A stretch of 64,000 nucleotides of DNA from Shinisaurus crocodilurus (GCA_021292165.1 CM037880.1:141238564-141302563), one strand, 5' to 3'. Positions 20,431 to 30,780 are shown, numbered from the stretch's first letter. The notes: generated by a model from the letters alone, not told the origin. Program-made: numbers and translations.

Positions 20431-22035
20431 GTTCGAGTGAAAAAAGTCCACTGGATCCACTACAGTCCGAGTGAAAAAAGTCCGTGGATCCACTACAGTC
20501 ACTGCAGCAGAGAGGCACCAAAGCCAGCAGCAGCTGCAGCTTCAGCCGATCCAGATAAGCCTTTCCCGGTGGCAGAAACCGGACCTCGTCCTAGAGGGAG
20601 AGGACGGGGAGCTCAACACCAGACAAACTCCCTCCCCAGCATCCCAAAAGAAGAGGAACCAAGCTCCAGTGCTCCAGAAGGAGCAAAAAGCGAAAGCAAC
20701 GCCCGCCAAATGAGCTACGCGTATCCCTCTCCAGAGTTCCAGGACGAAAAGGGACCAGAAGTAGACAAATCCGAAACTCTGGCCTCATCATCGCCTGAAC
20801 CACATCCCAGATATAACCTACGCCGTCGAAAGTCCCTCCCGTAAAAACTCAAACTGACAAAATGTGGCTCCCCGTGAGTTGTCTGTGCGAACTGTTAGCC
20901 TCAGTAGCTGACAATTGTTGTTCCTCAACAGCCCCCCTTGTGTGGGCCTGCCAATTATACGAAGGCCACAGCAGGTTGGTACAGTTACAACTATGGAGAT
21001 GCCCCCAAATCTTCATCACTTAACTGTAAGTCACGAAAATTAATTAAAGAAGCCATGCGCTTCAAGGGGGGGGGGAGGGAACAAGCCTTTCTCACCAAAA
21101 ACTCATGCCCCCAAAACCAAAGTCACGTCTATATTAAGTTTAAAAGAAGGAACAAAAACCCCTGAAGTCTGCCTAAATTCATCACTGTTATAAAGAGTAA
21201 GCGTGACAGTTAAGTGTTGTGGGTCTGCCAGCCACAACCAATGTCCAAGTAACATTAGGTGGGAAAACCCTAGCCAAGTTGGGGCAGCTGTTTCCTGTTT
21301 GTAGTCCAGCTAACTACAGCAGCCCCATACCGATTATGTATTTCCCAGACCACAAAGCAGTGCTACAGTGAGGCAAGAAAAAGGTGGCAAGCTAAGCAAG
21401 CAAAAAAAAAAGCTGCCTAGATGACACCTGAATCGCCTGTGACTAAACAAAAGTGGCCAAAACTGGCAGAGATATAAATAGCCAGCCCAAAGAATAGTAA
21501 AGAGAACCCACTTACCTTACAAATTGCCTAGTCCACTTGCAAGCAGTAGTAGAAATTTTTGCAAACCAAACAGCAACTGGGTTTAAAGCAGCGGCAGAAC
21601 AGTTAGATGACATGCACCAAGCTATTATTCAAAACAGAGTGGGCATTGATTAGTCCGACTGCTGTCTGAAGATAGCTGACAACGGCCAAGTGCTCCGCAA
21701 ACTGGCTAAAGAAATCCGGAAAGTCACCTACGTGCCAGTGCAAACCTAGACAGGTTGAGACGCCTACAGCTGGCTCACCTTGTGGTTGCCAAACTGACCG
21801 TAATAGTCGAGACAAAGGGTTTCTGGTGCTAGGAGTATCTCTGCTAATTCTGCTGTTTTTGCTTTGCTGTTTCCCCCCTGCTTTCAAGCAATGCTGCTTT
21901 GCAATCATACAAACCGCAGTAAAGACGCGAAGTACAACATCAAATGTACCTACAACTTCCCCAAAACAACCCCAGCAGGAAACACCTGTGTTTCCTGTGT
22001 GAGTGGACCAACAAACCTTCTGCTCAGGTTTTAGG
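20431..22035 (+). pseudogene. ERV env-position remnant
   Basis: Downstream of the integrase the DNA holds broken frames. 20437-20844 is proline- and serine-rich. 20938-21165 has a Cys-containing surface-like segment. About 21500-22010 is recognisable by resemblance as a transmembrane-subunit ectodomain and a short hydrophobic stretch, with several stops. No frame spans it, so no envelope protein could be made. A short direct duplication of a TCCACTACAGTC segment lies at 20453-20500. The identification is by position and faint motif resemblance. Confidence 0.5.
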
Positions 22036-22051
22036 TCCAAAAAGGAAGGAG
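22036..22051 (+). promoter_or_regulatory. ERV polypurine tract
   Basis: AAAAAGGAAGGAG immediately precedes the 3' LTR, the expected site of plus-strand priming. Confidence 0.8.
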
Positions 22052-22437
22052 TGTTATAAATAAGGTCCTTATCTGTCTAAAAGGCTACATCCTGGGCAGA
22101 AATCGCAAGATGGCGCCCAGAGGAAGTCTCCTGGAAAGTCCCTAGCAGACCAAAATTAGTCAGCTTGCCTCGCAACAGGCAGATAAGCCAATCAAGATAA
22201 GTGCCCGTACACATTCTATAAGTATGCGCGCGCAGCATCCTGTATTGAAAACTTGTTTGTATCACAGTATAAAAGTGATTGCTCTACTCTTAGGCGGGGC
22301 TGTCTCTTCTTGCATGGAGAGGCAGACCAGCGCTGCAATAAAGTTTTGAAGACCCACCTGGTTGTCTTGCTAATTCTCATTGGGGTCCACGTCCAGTAGG
22401 ACAAGCCTAGAGCTATAACTAAATAGTGCTCACAACA
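22052..22437 (+). mobile_element. ERV 3' LTR (386 bp)
   Basis: Same length and ends as the 5' LTR, with five substitutions by eye (near 22114, 22204, 22228, 22395 and 22397). No indels. The TATA box and AATAAAG are retained. Followed by the GTTT duplication and the rest of the split SINE. Confidence 0.93.
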
Positions 22438-22516
22438 GTTTCATGGCTGAGCAGGGACCAGAACCCGGATCTCCCAAGTCCCAGTCCAACACTCTCACCA
22501 CTACGCCACACTGGCT
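22438..22516 (-). mobile_element. MIR-like SINE, tRNA-related head (continuation after the ERV)
   Basis: In minus orientation this is GCCAGTGTGGCGTAGTGGTG (A-box region) through GGGTTCTGGTCCCTGCTCAG (B-box region). It joins the part at 17041-17231 once the ERV and one GTTT are removed. Confidence 0.9.
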
Positions 22517-22866
22517 TATGTAAAGCATGGGTATGTAAAATGTAAAGCAGGGTAGACAACCTCTGACGCCCATGGGCTGCATACAGCTGTCAGCCATTCT
22601 CAGTGTGACCCCTGAAACCAACAACACCCCCCTGACTCCCCCCCCCTGCAGCTCAACATGATCTACATGGCAGCTTTTTCACCAGGCCCTGCCCCCTATC
22701 CTGGCAAAGAATAGCTCTTATCTCTGATCAGCAGCTGACTAAAGATAAGAGCTTTCCCTTGCTGAGTGCTGAAAAAAGGCTGCCTTTCTCAGGGATTAGC
22801 AGAGAGGGAAGAGCTTTTCTCTGCCAGGAGAGGAAGTGAGGGCTGTGGAGGAATCTGCTCAGTGAT
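22517..22866. other. no gene seen; contains inverted AAGATAAGAGCT motif
   Basis: AGCTCTTATCT (about 22706) and AGATAAGAGCT (about 22743) face each other, suggesting a decayed foldback element. The rest is unassigned. Confidence 0.4.
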
Positions 22867-22877
22867 TATTCAGTCCT
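22867..22877. repeat. 11-bp target-site duplication (left) of the LINE at 22.9 kb
   Basis: TATTCAGTCCT here and at 24493-24503. Confidence 0.85.
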
Positions 22878-24412
22878 GGGGAGACTGTGGAAACTATCGG
22901 GGCATTTCTCTCTTAGCAACCACAGGTAAAATATTTGCTAGGATTCTCGCAAACCGTCTTCTATCTATTTCAGAAGAGATCCTCCCTGAAACTCAATATG
23001 GTTTCCGCCCCTCTAGAGGGACAGTAGACATGATTTTTACTGCATGTCAGCTCCAAGAAAAATGCCGGGAGCAAAATCAACCCCTTTATATGGCATTTAT
23101 CGATTTGGCTAAGGCCTTTGATACTGTAGACCGTACAGCTCTCTGGACTATCCTTATGAAAATTGGATGCCCCAATAAATTTGTGAATATCTTGCGACTT
23201 CTCCATGACAACATGACGGCAACGGTTTTGGACAACAACGGCTCTCATGGTGCTCCATTTAAAGTGGGATCAGGTGTTAAACAGGGATGTGTTATCGCCC
23301 CAACATTATTTGCCATTTTCATCGCCATGGTTTTACATCTTGTCAAGGGGAAACTTCCCACCGGTGTGGGAATTATATATCGAACAGATGGAAAGCTTTT
23401 TAATCTCAGCAGGCTGAAAGCAAAAAGTAAGGTAATTACAACCTCCGTTGTGGAACTTCAGTATGCTGATGATAATGTGGTCTCCGCACATTCAGAGGAT
23501 GATCTCCAAACTATCCTAAATGCTTTTGCAGAAGCATACGAAAAACTTGGTCTCTCACTTAACATCAAAAAAACCAAAGTGCTTCATCAGCAAGTGCAAG
23601 CCAATCCTTTGGTGATGCCATCTATCCAGCTTGGTGGGACAATACTGGAAAATGTCGATCATTTTCTCTATCTTGGCAGCTATCTTTCTGTTACAGCTAA
23701 CATCGACAGTGAAATCCAGCATCGTCTGAGCTCCGCAAGTGCCGCATTTTCTCGAATGAAACATAGAGTGTTCGAGGATTGGGATATTTGTAAGAAGACC
23801 AAAACATTGGTTTTTGAAGCCATTGTATTACCAACTTTATTGTATGCCTGCGAAACATGGACTATCTATAAACGTCACTTCCACCTCCTTGAAAGGTTTC
23901 ATCAACGTTGCCTCCGGAAAATCCTGCAAATTACTTGGGAAGATAGGCGAACAAATGTCAGTGTACTGGAAGAAGCAAAGACTACTAGCATTGAAAAAAT
24001 GATCCTTCAACGCCAACTTCAGTGGACCGGTCATGTTGTTCGAATGCCTGACTGCTGTCTCCCAAAGCAGTTACTTTACTCCCAACTCAAGGATGGAAAG
24101 CGGAATATCGGTGGTCAATATAAGAGGTTTAAAGATGTTCATAAGGCTAATCTAAAAAAATGCAATATAAACATCGAAAACTGGGAAGCTCTGGCCCATG
24201 AACGATCTAAATGGAGGTTGGCCTTTCACAAAGGTTCCATGGACTTTGAAGAAGCCCGAGTGCAAGGTGAAAGGGAGAAACGTGCTAAGCGAAAAGCACG
24301 TCAAATGAATCCTTTACAGGACCATCTTCTATCTGGTAACCTGTGTCCTCACTGTGGGAAGCTGTGTGGATCTAGACTTGGCCTCCACAGTCACTTACGG
24401 ACCCATCGCTAG
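22878..24412 (+). pseudogene. RT plus C-terminal zinc-finger protein of the 22.9-kb LINE (5' truncated, otherwise open)
   Basis: The frame is uninterrupted for about 510 codons up to the TAG at 24410-24412. RT blocks are in order: NYRGISLLATTGKIFARIL, GFRPSRGTVDMIF, MAFIDLAKAFDTVDR (first catalytic Asp), GVKQGCVIAPTLFAIF, then LQYADDNVV (YADD, catalytic Asp pair). The thumb includes LLYACETWTIY and FHQRCLRKIL, and a QRQLQWTGHVVRMPD segment follows. The last 25 residues hold a C..C...H...H zinc finger (CPHCGKLCGSRLGLHSHLRTH positions). Endonuclease is lost by truncation. Confidence 0.88.
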
Positions 24413-24492
24413 AGTCTACACAATCTTCTTTAGAATTTCCTCCTTTTATCCCGGAAGACAATCTTACTTGGTCACGAGTGATCGCCTGATGA
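22878..24492 (+). mobile_element. 5'-truncated non-LTR retrotransposon, clade uncertain
   Basis: Bounded by an 11-bp duplication. It enters mid-gene at the RT finger/palm region and runs to a 3' end GAGTGATCGCCTGATGA with no poly(A). A second copy of the last 0.5 kb, at 56-60 kb, ends in (TGAC)n. A short tandem-repeat tail instead of poly(A) fits several APE-type clades (I/Ingi/Vingi, RTE, CR1). I cannot settle which. Confidence 0.85.
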
Positions 24493-24503
24493 TATTCAGT
24501 CCT

Positions 24504-24720
24504 ACTTAAGTCTGACGGTTGTCCTGCAGAGGCTTGCCCTGATTACTTCTGAGTAGATATTCAAATGCTTGTCCTTCTTTCTTCTGAGTAGACATGCTTC
24601 TCATGCTTACTTCTGGGTAGACATGGAAAGGCTTAGTCTTTGGGATGCTATTTGAAAATACTGCTGTGATTCAGTCTTGTGTTTACTTATGAGTAGAAAA
24701 GGATTGCCCTGCCCTGCTAG
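24504..24720. repeat. tandem-like ACTTCTGAGTAGA segments
   Basis: At least four variants of TTACTTCTGAGTAGACATG occur within 200 bases. The same motif belongs to the GGGAGTAAGCC foldback family at 15.3 kb, so this may be an expanded or rearranged copy. Confidence 0.5.
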
Positions 24721-25142
24721 TGTCGACAAAGAAACCACACAACCTGCTGGTAGTGGTGTGTGTGTGTGCATGCATTCACATATGTACAGGCCCCCCCGGG
24801 GGGCATAATGGAACTAGATTGCCAGGAAAGTTGTTGCTGTGGCTGACACAGTTTGGGTACCAGTTGTTTTTTCTTTTTGCCTGGGCACCCAGCCCTTTTG
24901 TGGATTTTAGTTCAACTCTGAGATTAACCCAGGGTTCACTTAGTCTCCAAGTCTATTCCTCATAACACTTTCCTAGCATTATCCCCACTAAACTCTGATG
25001 CCTAACCCATGTTTCAAGGGCCAGAATCCCTGATTTCTTTTCTTGAACCACCTTGTCACCTTGCTTGCCTAGAGGGATGCATTTTGTCTTGTATACCCAG
25101 ACAAAAAGTTTTACCCTCTCTCACTGAGTCCAAAGCCTGGTT
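24721..25142. other. no gene or recognisable repeat seen
   Basis: A (TG)n run lies at 24755-24768. Short open frames only. Confidence 0.45.
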
Positions 25143-25150
25143 CCCTATGT

Positions 25151-25948
25151 CAGAGGTCCCCAACACAGCACCCACGGGATCTCCAATGGCACCCGCATAT
25201 GGGTCTCCAACGTGGCACCTGCAATTTTTAAAAACATTTTTTAACATTTAAAAAATATATATGTACATGGAATTGTAAATATCCATAGCAATGAATACAT
25301 ATGAAATGCATACAACTTTCTAGCAATTATACGTAGGTTTTAACAAAAGCGGACCAAATATCCAAATAAGTAGACATTTGGAAGGTGGTGTCTATATGCC
25401 GCCCATTCAGATACTGAAGGCATTTTAAGGTCCTCGATCTATTGCATTATAGGAGGTGAGTACCGTATTATCCTTCCAATGGTGTAATATCAGTCTTTTA
25501 GCTGTCAAAAGGGTGCGGAGAATCCATTTGTTAATTTCAATTTCAATCCATTTGTTAATTTCATGAAGCAGGTAAATAATTTAAAACAGTGTGTACACCA
25601 GTGAATATTAAAGACTGTTCCAGTACGAAATTTATCTGTGTAATAACCTCCCCCCAAAACAAGCAACTACTGGACATTGCCAAAACATTTTTAAAAGAAG
25701 CATTAGCTGTATTGCACCACCAACAATTAGCCTAATTGGGCAACCCCTTATTAAAGAGATATTGTGCTATCTAATAGATACGGAACAAAAAAATTTTCAG
25801 AATACGGTAAGACACAGCCTAAGATCCATAGATGCAACAGGCAGATGCCAAAGTGGTGATCTACTGATTAGGCATTTTGTGGTGGTGCCCACAGCAGTTT
25901 CTCAAATTCCCAAATGTGCCCACGGCCCAAAAAGGTTGGGGACTCCTG
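25151..25948. mobile_element. hAT-like element, 798 bp, with 8-bp duplication
   Basis: CCCTATGT occurs at 25143-25150 and 25949-25956. Ends CAGAGGTCCCCAACA and GTTGGGGACTCCTG are inverted repeats. The right subterminal segment (TGGTGGTGCCCACAGCAG) is shared with 35423-35784. The interior (about 25230-25800) seems to carry a decayed L1-type 3' region on the minus strand (ILHHWKDNTVLTS-like), which would make it a captured or inserted fragment. Confidence 0.82.
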
Positions 25949-26267
25949 CCCTATGTGATAAGGCATAATCTCTGAGATCCCTACTTCTATTTTGGGTGCC
26001 TCACAGGGAGCTTGTGCCCTTCACATGAGTTGCTGGTTTTGAGTCCAATGATGGTGGTCAAACAGAACATTTCGAGCATTTTGGAGAAGCTGTACCAAAG
26101 GTCTCAAGCTAAGTGCAACCAATGAGCCACATTTTAAGTCTTTTCTGAAACTTCTTAGCTAGACACCCCCTTCTTGCCTCCTTTCCCAAAGTCTCCTTGC
26201 CTCTCACCATTTTCTTCAGTGTAGTCAGGTCTAAGGAGAAGCCCCATTTAAGAATTTCCATTTTTAA

Positions 26268-26299
26268 AATAGTAGTAGTAGTAATAGTAGTAGTAGTTG

Positions 26300-26364
<65 letters not shown>

Positions 26365-26365
26365 G
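26268..26365. repeat. (AGT)n followed by (TTA)n microsatellite
   Basis: AGT units to about 26296, then about 20 TTA/ATT units to 26363. Confidence 0.95.
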
Positions 26366-26486
26366 TATGAGTGGCCCTATAGCCAAAGCTCTCAGGGCCA
26401 AATACATTGCATAACATTATAATCATTTTAAATTATATTTTTTTGGCAACCAAATTGTTTTTGCTCCAGGTCCCTAATAACAGTGG

Positions 26487-27702
26487 AGAGAGCAATTCTG
26501 TGGTCCCTAGACAGTGTCTGAGGGGCCATAGGATATTTTGGGCAGGGATGTTGAAGAGTCCTTGGTCTCGAGTCACGAGTCGAGTCACGATTCTTTGGAC
26601 CCGAGTCTCGAGTCCGAGTCCTTGGTCCAAAATGGTGACTCACGAGTCACGAGTCACTCCCAAAACTGACTCCACGAGTCCCTATTAAAAACAATGGGGC
26701 TTTTCCCCCAACAAAATAAGGCTACTTCAGGTGTGTGGCTTAAATAAATTCTAGGCACAAGTGTGCCTTTTTATTTCAAAACTCTGCAACTGATTTTGGC
26801 AAGAACAGACCAGGCAGACAAACCCAAAATAACCAGGCAGGCAGAGGAGGCAGGGAACCCCAAAGCAGGCAGGCAGAGGCGTTTGTCTTGGACAATTCAA
26901 ACTGTGGAACTGGTTAAGAAGAGACCAGGCAGGCAGAGGAGGCAGGGAACCCCAAACAGGCAGGCAGAGGCAGCCAAACCCAAAATGTCTGACCCTAACC
27001 CTAACCCCCCACAACAACACATCAATCAAAATAAATCTCAACACATCGTTGGGGCTGCGCTCCTGGTAGCTGTCCATAGTGGCCGAGCAGCGGCGCGCCT
27101 CGCTTCCATGCGCTCTTCACCGGTGATCGCGCTCCTCTCCACTCCTTCTGGCACAGCCCAGGGATGTTGACGAGACCTTGGTCTCGAGTCCCAAGTCGAG
27201 TCTCGAGTCCCATTAAAAATATTGGGACTCGAGTGGGACTCGAGTCTGAGGGGGGACTCAGTCCAACTCACGAGTCGAGTCCTCGAGTCTGAGTCCCCAT
27301 CCCTGGTTTTCAGTTCCCGGATCCTAGGTCAGAGACAGCGCTCCAACCTCAGAGCTAGAAATTGGAGCTCCAGCCCCCCCTCCCCCTGGCAGTTGGCACA
27401 GAAAGGTCCACGCTGGCTGCTCTCCAAGGTCAGGGGATGAAAAGGGGCAGGAGGGGATGTTCCAGCGGGCAGGGAGAGGAGGAGAGTGACTGGAGAGGCC
27501 AGGATACGAATTATCCTGAAGCCTCTCCAGCCTTCTTTCCTCCCCCTCTGAAACACTCCAGCTAGATGGGCAAAAAAGCCCATCTAGTGAAAACGCAGAG
27601 CATGAGGATGGGGAAGCAAAGATTGCTTCCACTGTTCTTCCCATTCTGACCATAACCCTCCAAGTTCAGGGGCTTATGGCCATTGCAATAGGATTGTGCC
27701 CT
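26487..27702. mobile_element. non-autonomous 'CAATCCTATGG' element, copy 3, split by a hAT element
   Basis: Starts GAGAGAGCAATTCTGTGG and ends GCAATAGGATTGTGCCCT. Removing the insertion 26543-27305 leaves about 450 bp collinear with copies at 5.7 kb and (inverted) 15.9-16.4 kb. Non-coding. Confidence 0.65.
26543..27305. mobile_element. hAT-like element packed with CGAGTC/GACTCG motifs (763 bp)
   Basis: Termini CAGGGATGTTGA and CATCCCTG are inverted, flanked by ATTTTGGG and GTTTTCAG, a plausible diverged 8-bp duplication. Both ends carry dense, overlapping ACGAGTCGAGTC-type motifs. A second internal CAGGGATGTTGA at about 27159 suggests a nested or tandem copy. The middle has a repeated AGGCAGGCAGAGGAGGCAGG segment (about 26850 and 26930). 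Confidence 0.72.
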
Positions 27703-28060
27703 AAAATACAATTAACAGAAACAGAATTTCATTTTATACAATAAAATAACACACACTGTGCATGCCTAGGAGCTCCCGTCTAGCATCCAGGCCACCATCT
27801 GCCTATACATCACATTCTTATATGACAGAAAGTAATTCCCTGCTTCAAAGAAACTGCAAAAAGCTATCTTGGACAGAAGACAATAAGGGGATTGTTCAGG
27901 CAAAATAGGTTAGATGGCAATAGAAGCAAAAGGGGGTGTAGCAGTCTGATAATAGTTATGGGAAAACTTGGTTAGCAGCTTTTAAAATGAACCCGAGATA
28001 AATTAAAAGTTAAGTATTTCCACTTTCAACTTGTTAAAAAGTAAGTTAAGAAGACAGTAA
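27703..28060. other. no gene or recognisable repeat seen
   Basis: Short unassigned stretch between two foldback-type elements. Confidence 0.45.
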
Positions 28061-28061
28061 C

Positions 28062-28426
28062 CCGGTTTGCATGATCACTGCAGCCCACCGTGGCTTATTT
28101 AAGCCACAGTGGGTTGTAGTGTGTGCCTGCGGCTACTTTGAATGAATATTTAAGCTGTGGCGGGTGGTCGCCATGGCTTATTGTGTTGTCTGAACCTGAT
28201 GAAGATGGCTTGTTGGCGTGGTTAACATGCCATCCACAACCCTAAGCCCATGGGTTGCGGGTGGTTTGTTAACCACGCCAACAACCCACCCTGCGCTGGG
28301 TTTGGACATCACGATAAGTCATGGTGCCTGCCCGACATGGCTTGAATATTCAAAATGGCCATGCGCTGCAACCCACCGTGGCTTAAATAAGCCACAGTGG
28401 GCTGTGGTGATCATGTGAATCAGCCT
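28062..28426. mobile_element. palindrome-rich foldback element, copy 1
   Basis: Ends CCGGTTTGCATGATCAC and GTGATCATGTGAATC are inverted repeats. The arms include GCCCACCGTGGCTTATTTAA and its complement, and the centre GTGGTTAACATG...GTTAACCACG is again palindromic. Flanks AGTAAC on both sides may be the duplication. Non-coding. Related copies at 30.8-32.2 and 40.6 kb. Confidence 0.7.
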
Positions 28427-28429
28427 AGT

Positions 28430-28880
28430 AACTAGTTAAAAGTTAAGTTGATCATGAGAAATGCATGAAACCTGGTGAATTGCCTATTACCATTATTTTT
28501 CATTATGAAATGCAATGAGTGGGTTTCTTTTCCATAAGCCCACAAAAGCGCACTAAATTATTCGGAACTCACCCTGCTTTACCTGAAAACAATGTTAGAC
28601 TTCTCATACAGTTCTCAGAATGACCATTTACCAATACTTAAGTTAGCTCCTTCTCACTCTCTCTTCATGTACAGCTGATCTTTGTTTCCTTTGGCTGGCA
28701 CAAAGCATGTTCAAATTTTAAATTGTTGCTGTTGTCAGGATCAGTGTCATCATGAGGTCATTGTGGGAAAAAAAACCTCTGTAAATTAGGCCACCTTTAG
28801 TTAACTCTTATCATGTCATTTAATTTTTTGAAATATTCCCTGGATATTCTGAAGTAATAATAAGAGAGTGATTCTAAGCA
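28430..28880. other. no gene or recognisable repeat seen
   Basis: Apparently unique AT-rich DNA. Confidence 0.4.
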
Positions 28881-28885
28881 TGTGC

Positions 28886-28965
28886 AGAGGGCTGTGGAGC
28901 TTTGCAGCATGAACCCGAGTCCCCATCCAACACTTTAACCACTGCACCGCACTGGCTCTCAAAAA
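28886..28965 (-). mobile_element. MIR-like SINE head fragment
   Basis: Minus-strand GAGAGCCAGTGCGGTGCAGT...GGACTCGGGTTC, the tRNA-related region of the SINE at 29.05 kb. Confidence 0.75.
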
Positions 28966-29052
28966 ATAGACGGGATGTGTCACTGGATTTTATCACCTGG
29001 ATGCAAAATGGGTTCTAAATTAATCTGGAAGCCCAGGGCATGGTGCAAAGAT

Positions 29053-29290
29053 GAGCCAGTGTGGTGTAGTGGTGAGAGTGTTGGACTGGGACTCGGGAGA
29101 TCCGGGTTCTAGTCCTGGCTCGGCCATGAAACTCACTGGGTGACTTTGGGCCAGTCACTGACTCTCAGCCTAGCCTACCTCACAGGGTTGTTGTGAGGAT
29201 AAAATGGAGAGGAGGATGATTATGTAAGCTGCCTTGGGTTCCTTGCAGGAAAAAAGGCGGGGTATAAATATAATAAATAAATAAATAAAT
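29053..29290 (+). mobile_element. full-length MIR/CORE-type tRNA SINE
   Basis: GAGCCAGTGTGGTGTAGTGG (A-box region) and GATCCGGGTTCTAGTCC (B box) form the tRNA-like pol III promoter. A MIR-like core follows (GGTGACTTTGGGCCAGTCAC ... GGGTTGTTGTGAGGATAAAA). The 3' end is GGCGGGGTATAAATATAATA plus (AAAT)n, presumably shared with a LINE partner. It is the best reference for all fragments of the family in the window. Confidence 0.92.
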
Positions 29291-29762
29291 GATATCCTTA
29301 CTGTATGGCAATTCCTGGAGACCTTCACACCCCAGATCAGGGCCTGCCCCAATACTCCCCACTTTACAGAAGAGGAAGGGAAGTGAGAGCCATAGATTTT
29401 ATGGAAGCCTTGGATACTTCTCCTACACATTCATAGGCCAGCTGGGCACTGGAGGGAGCAGCTTGACATGAGGTGTGGTAAAGGATCACCTGATCTCAAG
29501 CTGCTCTCCACAGGGGCACCTCTTAGAAGCCCCTGGCCATCTGATCCTTCCATCTACTTCCTCTGCCTCCTGAGGAAGTAATGTGAAGGGGAGCACGGGG
29601 CGGGGCCCAAGTTGTAGAATAGGCAGCAGACTTCAAATTTTTGAAGCATACTAATAATGATGTCATCAGTGTGTCCCAGTGTCCCTAGAGCAGGATGAGC
29701 AACTTGTGGTACACCAGATGTTGTGTTTTTGGGGGGAGGGGAAAGAGGGAGTAACTCCATAT

Positions 29763-29925
29763 GCCAAAAGATTTCTTTGTAGGCCCAATGCATCTCCACC
29801 AAACCAAGGGACACCACAGTGGGAGTCATTGGAGTGTCCCTTGCATTGGCAGGTCATTGTTCAAAACGTGCCCCTGAGGAAGATCTTTGGAGATGCATTG
29901 GGCCTACAAAGAAATCTCTTTTTTG
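29763..29925. repeat. hairpin with about 38-bp arms
   Basis: GCCAAAAGATTTCTTTGTAG...CATCTCCA is answered by TGGAGATGCATTGGG...AAAGAAATCTC. The arms are nearly perfect, separated by about 85 bases. Probably a nested MITE. Confidence 0.75.
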
Positions 29926-30046
29926 GCATCTGGGGTTCCTCCCTCTTTTCCCCCCCTCTAGACATTTTGGCCTACAACTTCCATCAGCCCTAGCCAGCAT
30001 GAATAATGGTTGAGGGAAGATGGGAGTTGTAGGCCCAAACATCTGC

Positions 30047-30172
30047 ATGGAAAGCTAAGCAGGGTCAAGCCTGGTTGTTACTTGGATGGGAGACCCCTCC
30101 TCTAGTTTCCTGCACTGAGCAGGGGGTTGGACTCGATAGCCTTATAGGCTCCTTCCAACTCTATGATCTATG
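30047..30172 (+). mobile_element. 5S rRNA-derived, CR1-tailed SINE-like chimera
   Basis: 30049-30095 matches the 3' half of the vertebrate 5S rRNA gene, including internal control region box A (AAGCTAAGCAGGGTC) and box C (ACTTGGATGGGAGACC). It is followed by GGGTTGGACTCGATAGCC and CCTTCCAACTCTATGATC, the known 3' end of CR1 LINEs. The 5' half of 5S is missing, so the copy is 5' truncated. Its structure implies pol III transcription and CR1-driven retrotransposition. Confidence 0.8.
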
Positions 30173-30204
30173 AAATCTGGAAGATGACAAGTTGTCCACC
30201 CCTG

Positions 30205-30780
30205 CCATAGAAGTTTATACAAAGGCTTAGCAAGGTCTTTAATTACCAGCAGAGGGCAGAGTGGAGTCATAGTTCAAAAGTCCAAAATTACTTAAGCTGG
30301 ACTTCTTCGGAAATCTAGGTAAATTGTAGGGTATTTCCAGGCTATTTCCAAATCAGACTGGGGATGCAGAAGACTTTCACTATCAAAGTGTTTAAAAAAT
30401 TAAAGCAATTTGATTAATTCATTTCAGTTCTTCATTCCAGGTTAAATCAGAAGACAAGAAACTAAAAAAGCCCCCAAACAACTCTCTGTGCATGGCCAGT
30501 CAGCCAGTCTGCTGACCCACTGGCTAGCGGCACTGGTCTTTGGGGATCCTGAACAGTCCATTACTATGTCCATGCAAGGTCTCTCTTCCAAACCCCAGAC
30601 AGATAAGCCTCCTTCTGGCAAATATGTTGGTGGTAACAAGGGCAGTTTTATCTGCCAAGTAGAATGATGGCACTTGTGTTGTGGTGGCAGTGGAAGATAA
30701 GAAGAATCAGAGTAACTGCCATATGTGTACCCTTCCCCATTGTTTCAGCTTCCTTTTCACTCCTGAAGTCTGTTCAGTGA
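30205..30780. other. no gene or recognisable repeat seen
   Basis: Short open frames without family resemblance. Confidence 0.4.

Larger units (their letters stand above)
29691..30204. mobile_element. hAT-like foldback element hosting two younger structures
   Basis: Ends CAGGATGAGCAACTTGT and ACAAGTTGTCCACCCCTG are inverted. Flanks CCCTAGAG and CCATAGAA look like a diverged 8-bp duplication. Inside are a 38-bp-arm hairpin (29763-29800 with 29887-29925) and a 5S/CR1 chimera (30047-30172). Confidence 0.65.

Noticed and set aside
20453..20500. CCACTACAGTC duplication as ERV regulatory element
   Set aside because: A short local duplication in decayed env-position DNA with no further support.
26991..27010. 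telomere-like CCCTAACCCTAACCC
   Set aside because: Only two to three units inside a hAT element; no interstitial telomeric array.
29053..29120. tRNA gene
   Set aside because: The A- and B-box-like sequence belongs to the head of a MIR-like SINE with core and (AAAT)n tail; no cloverleaf with matching acceptor stem was seen.
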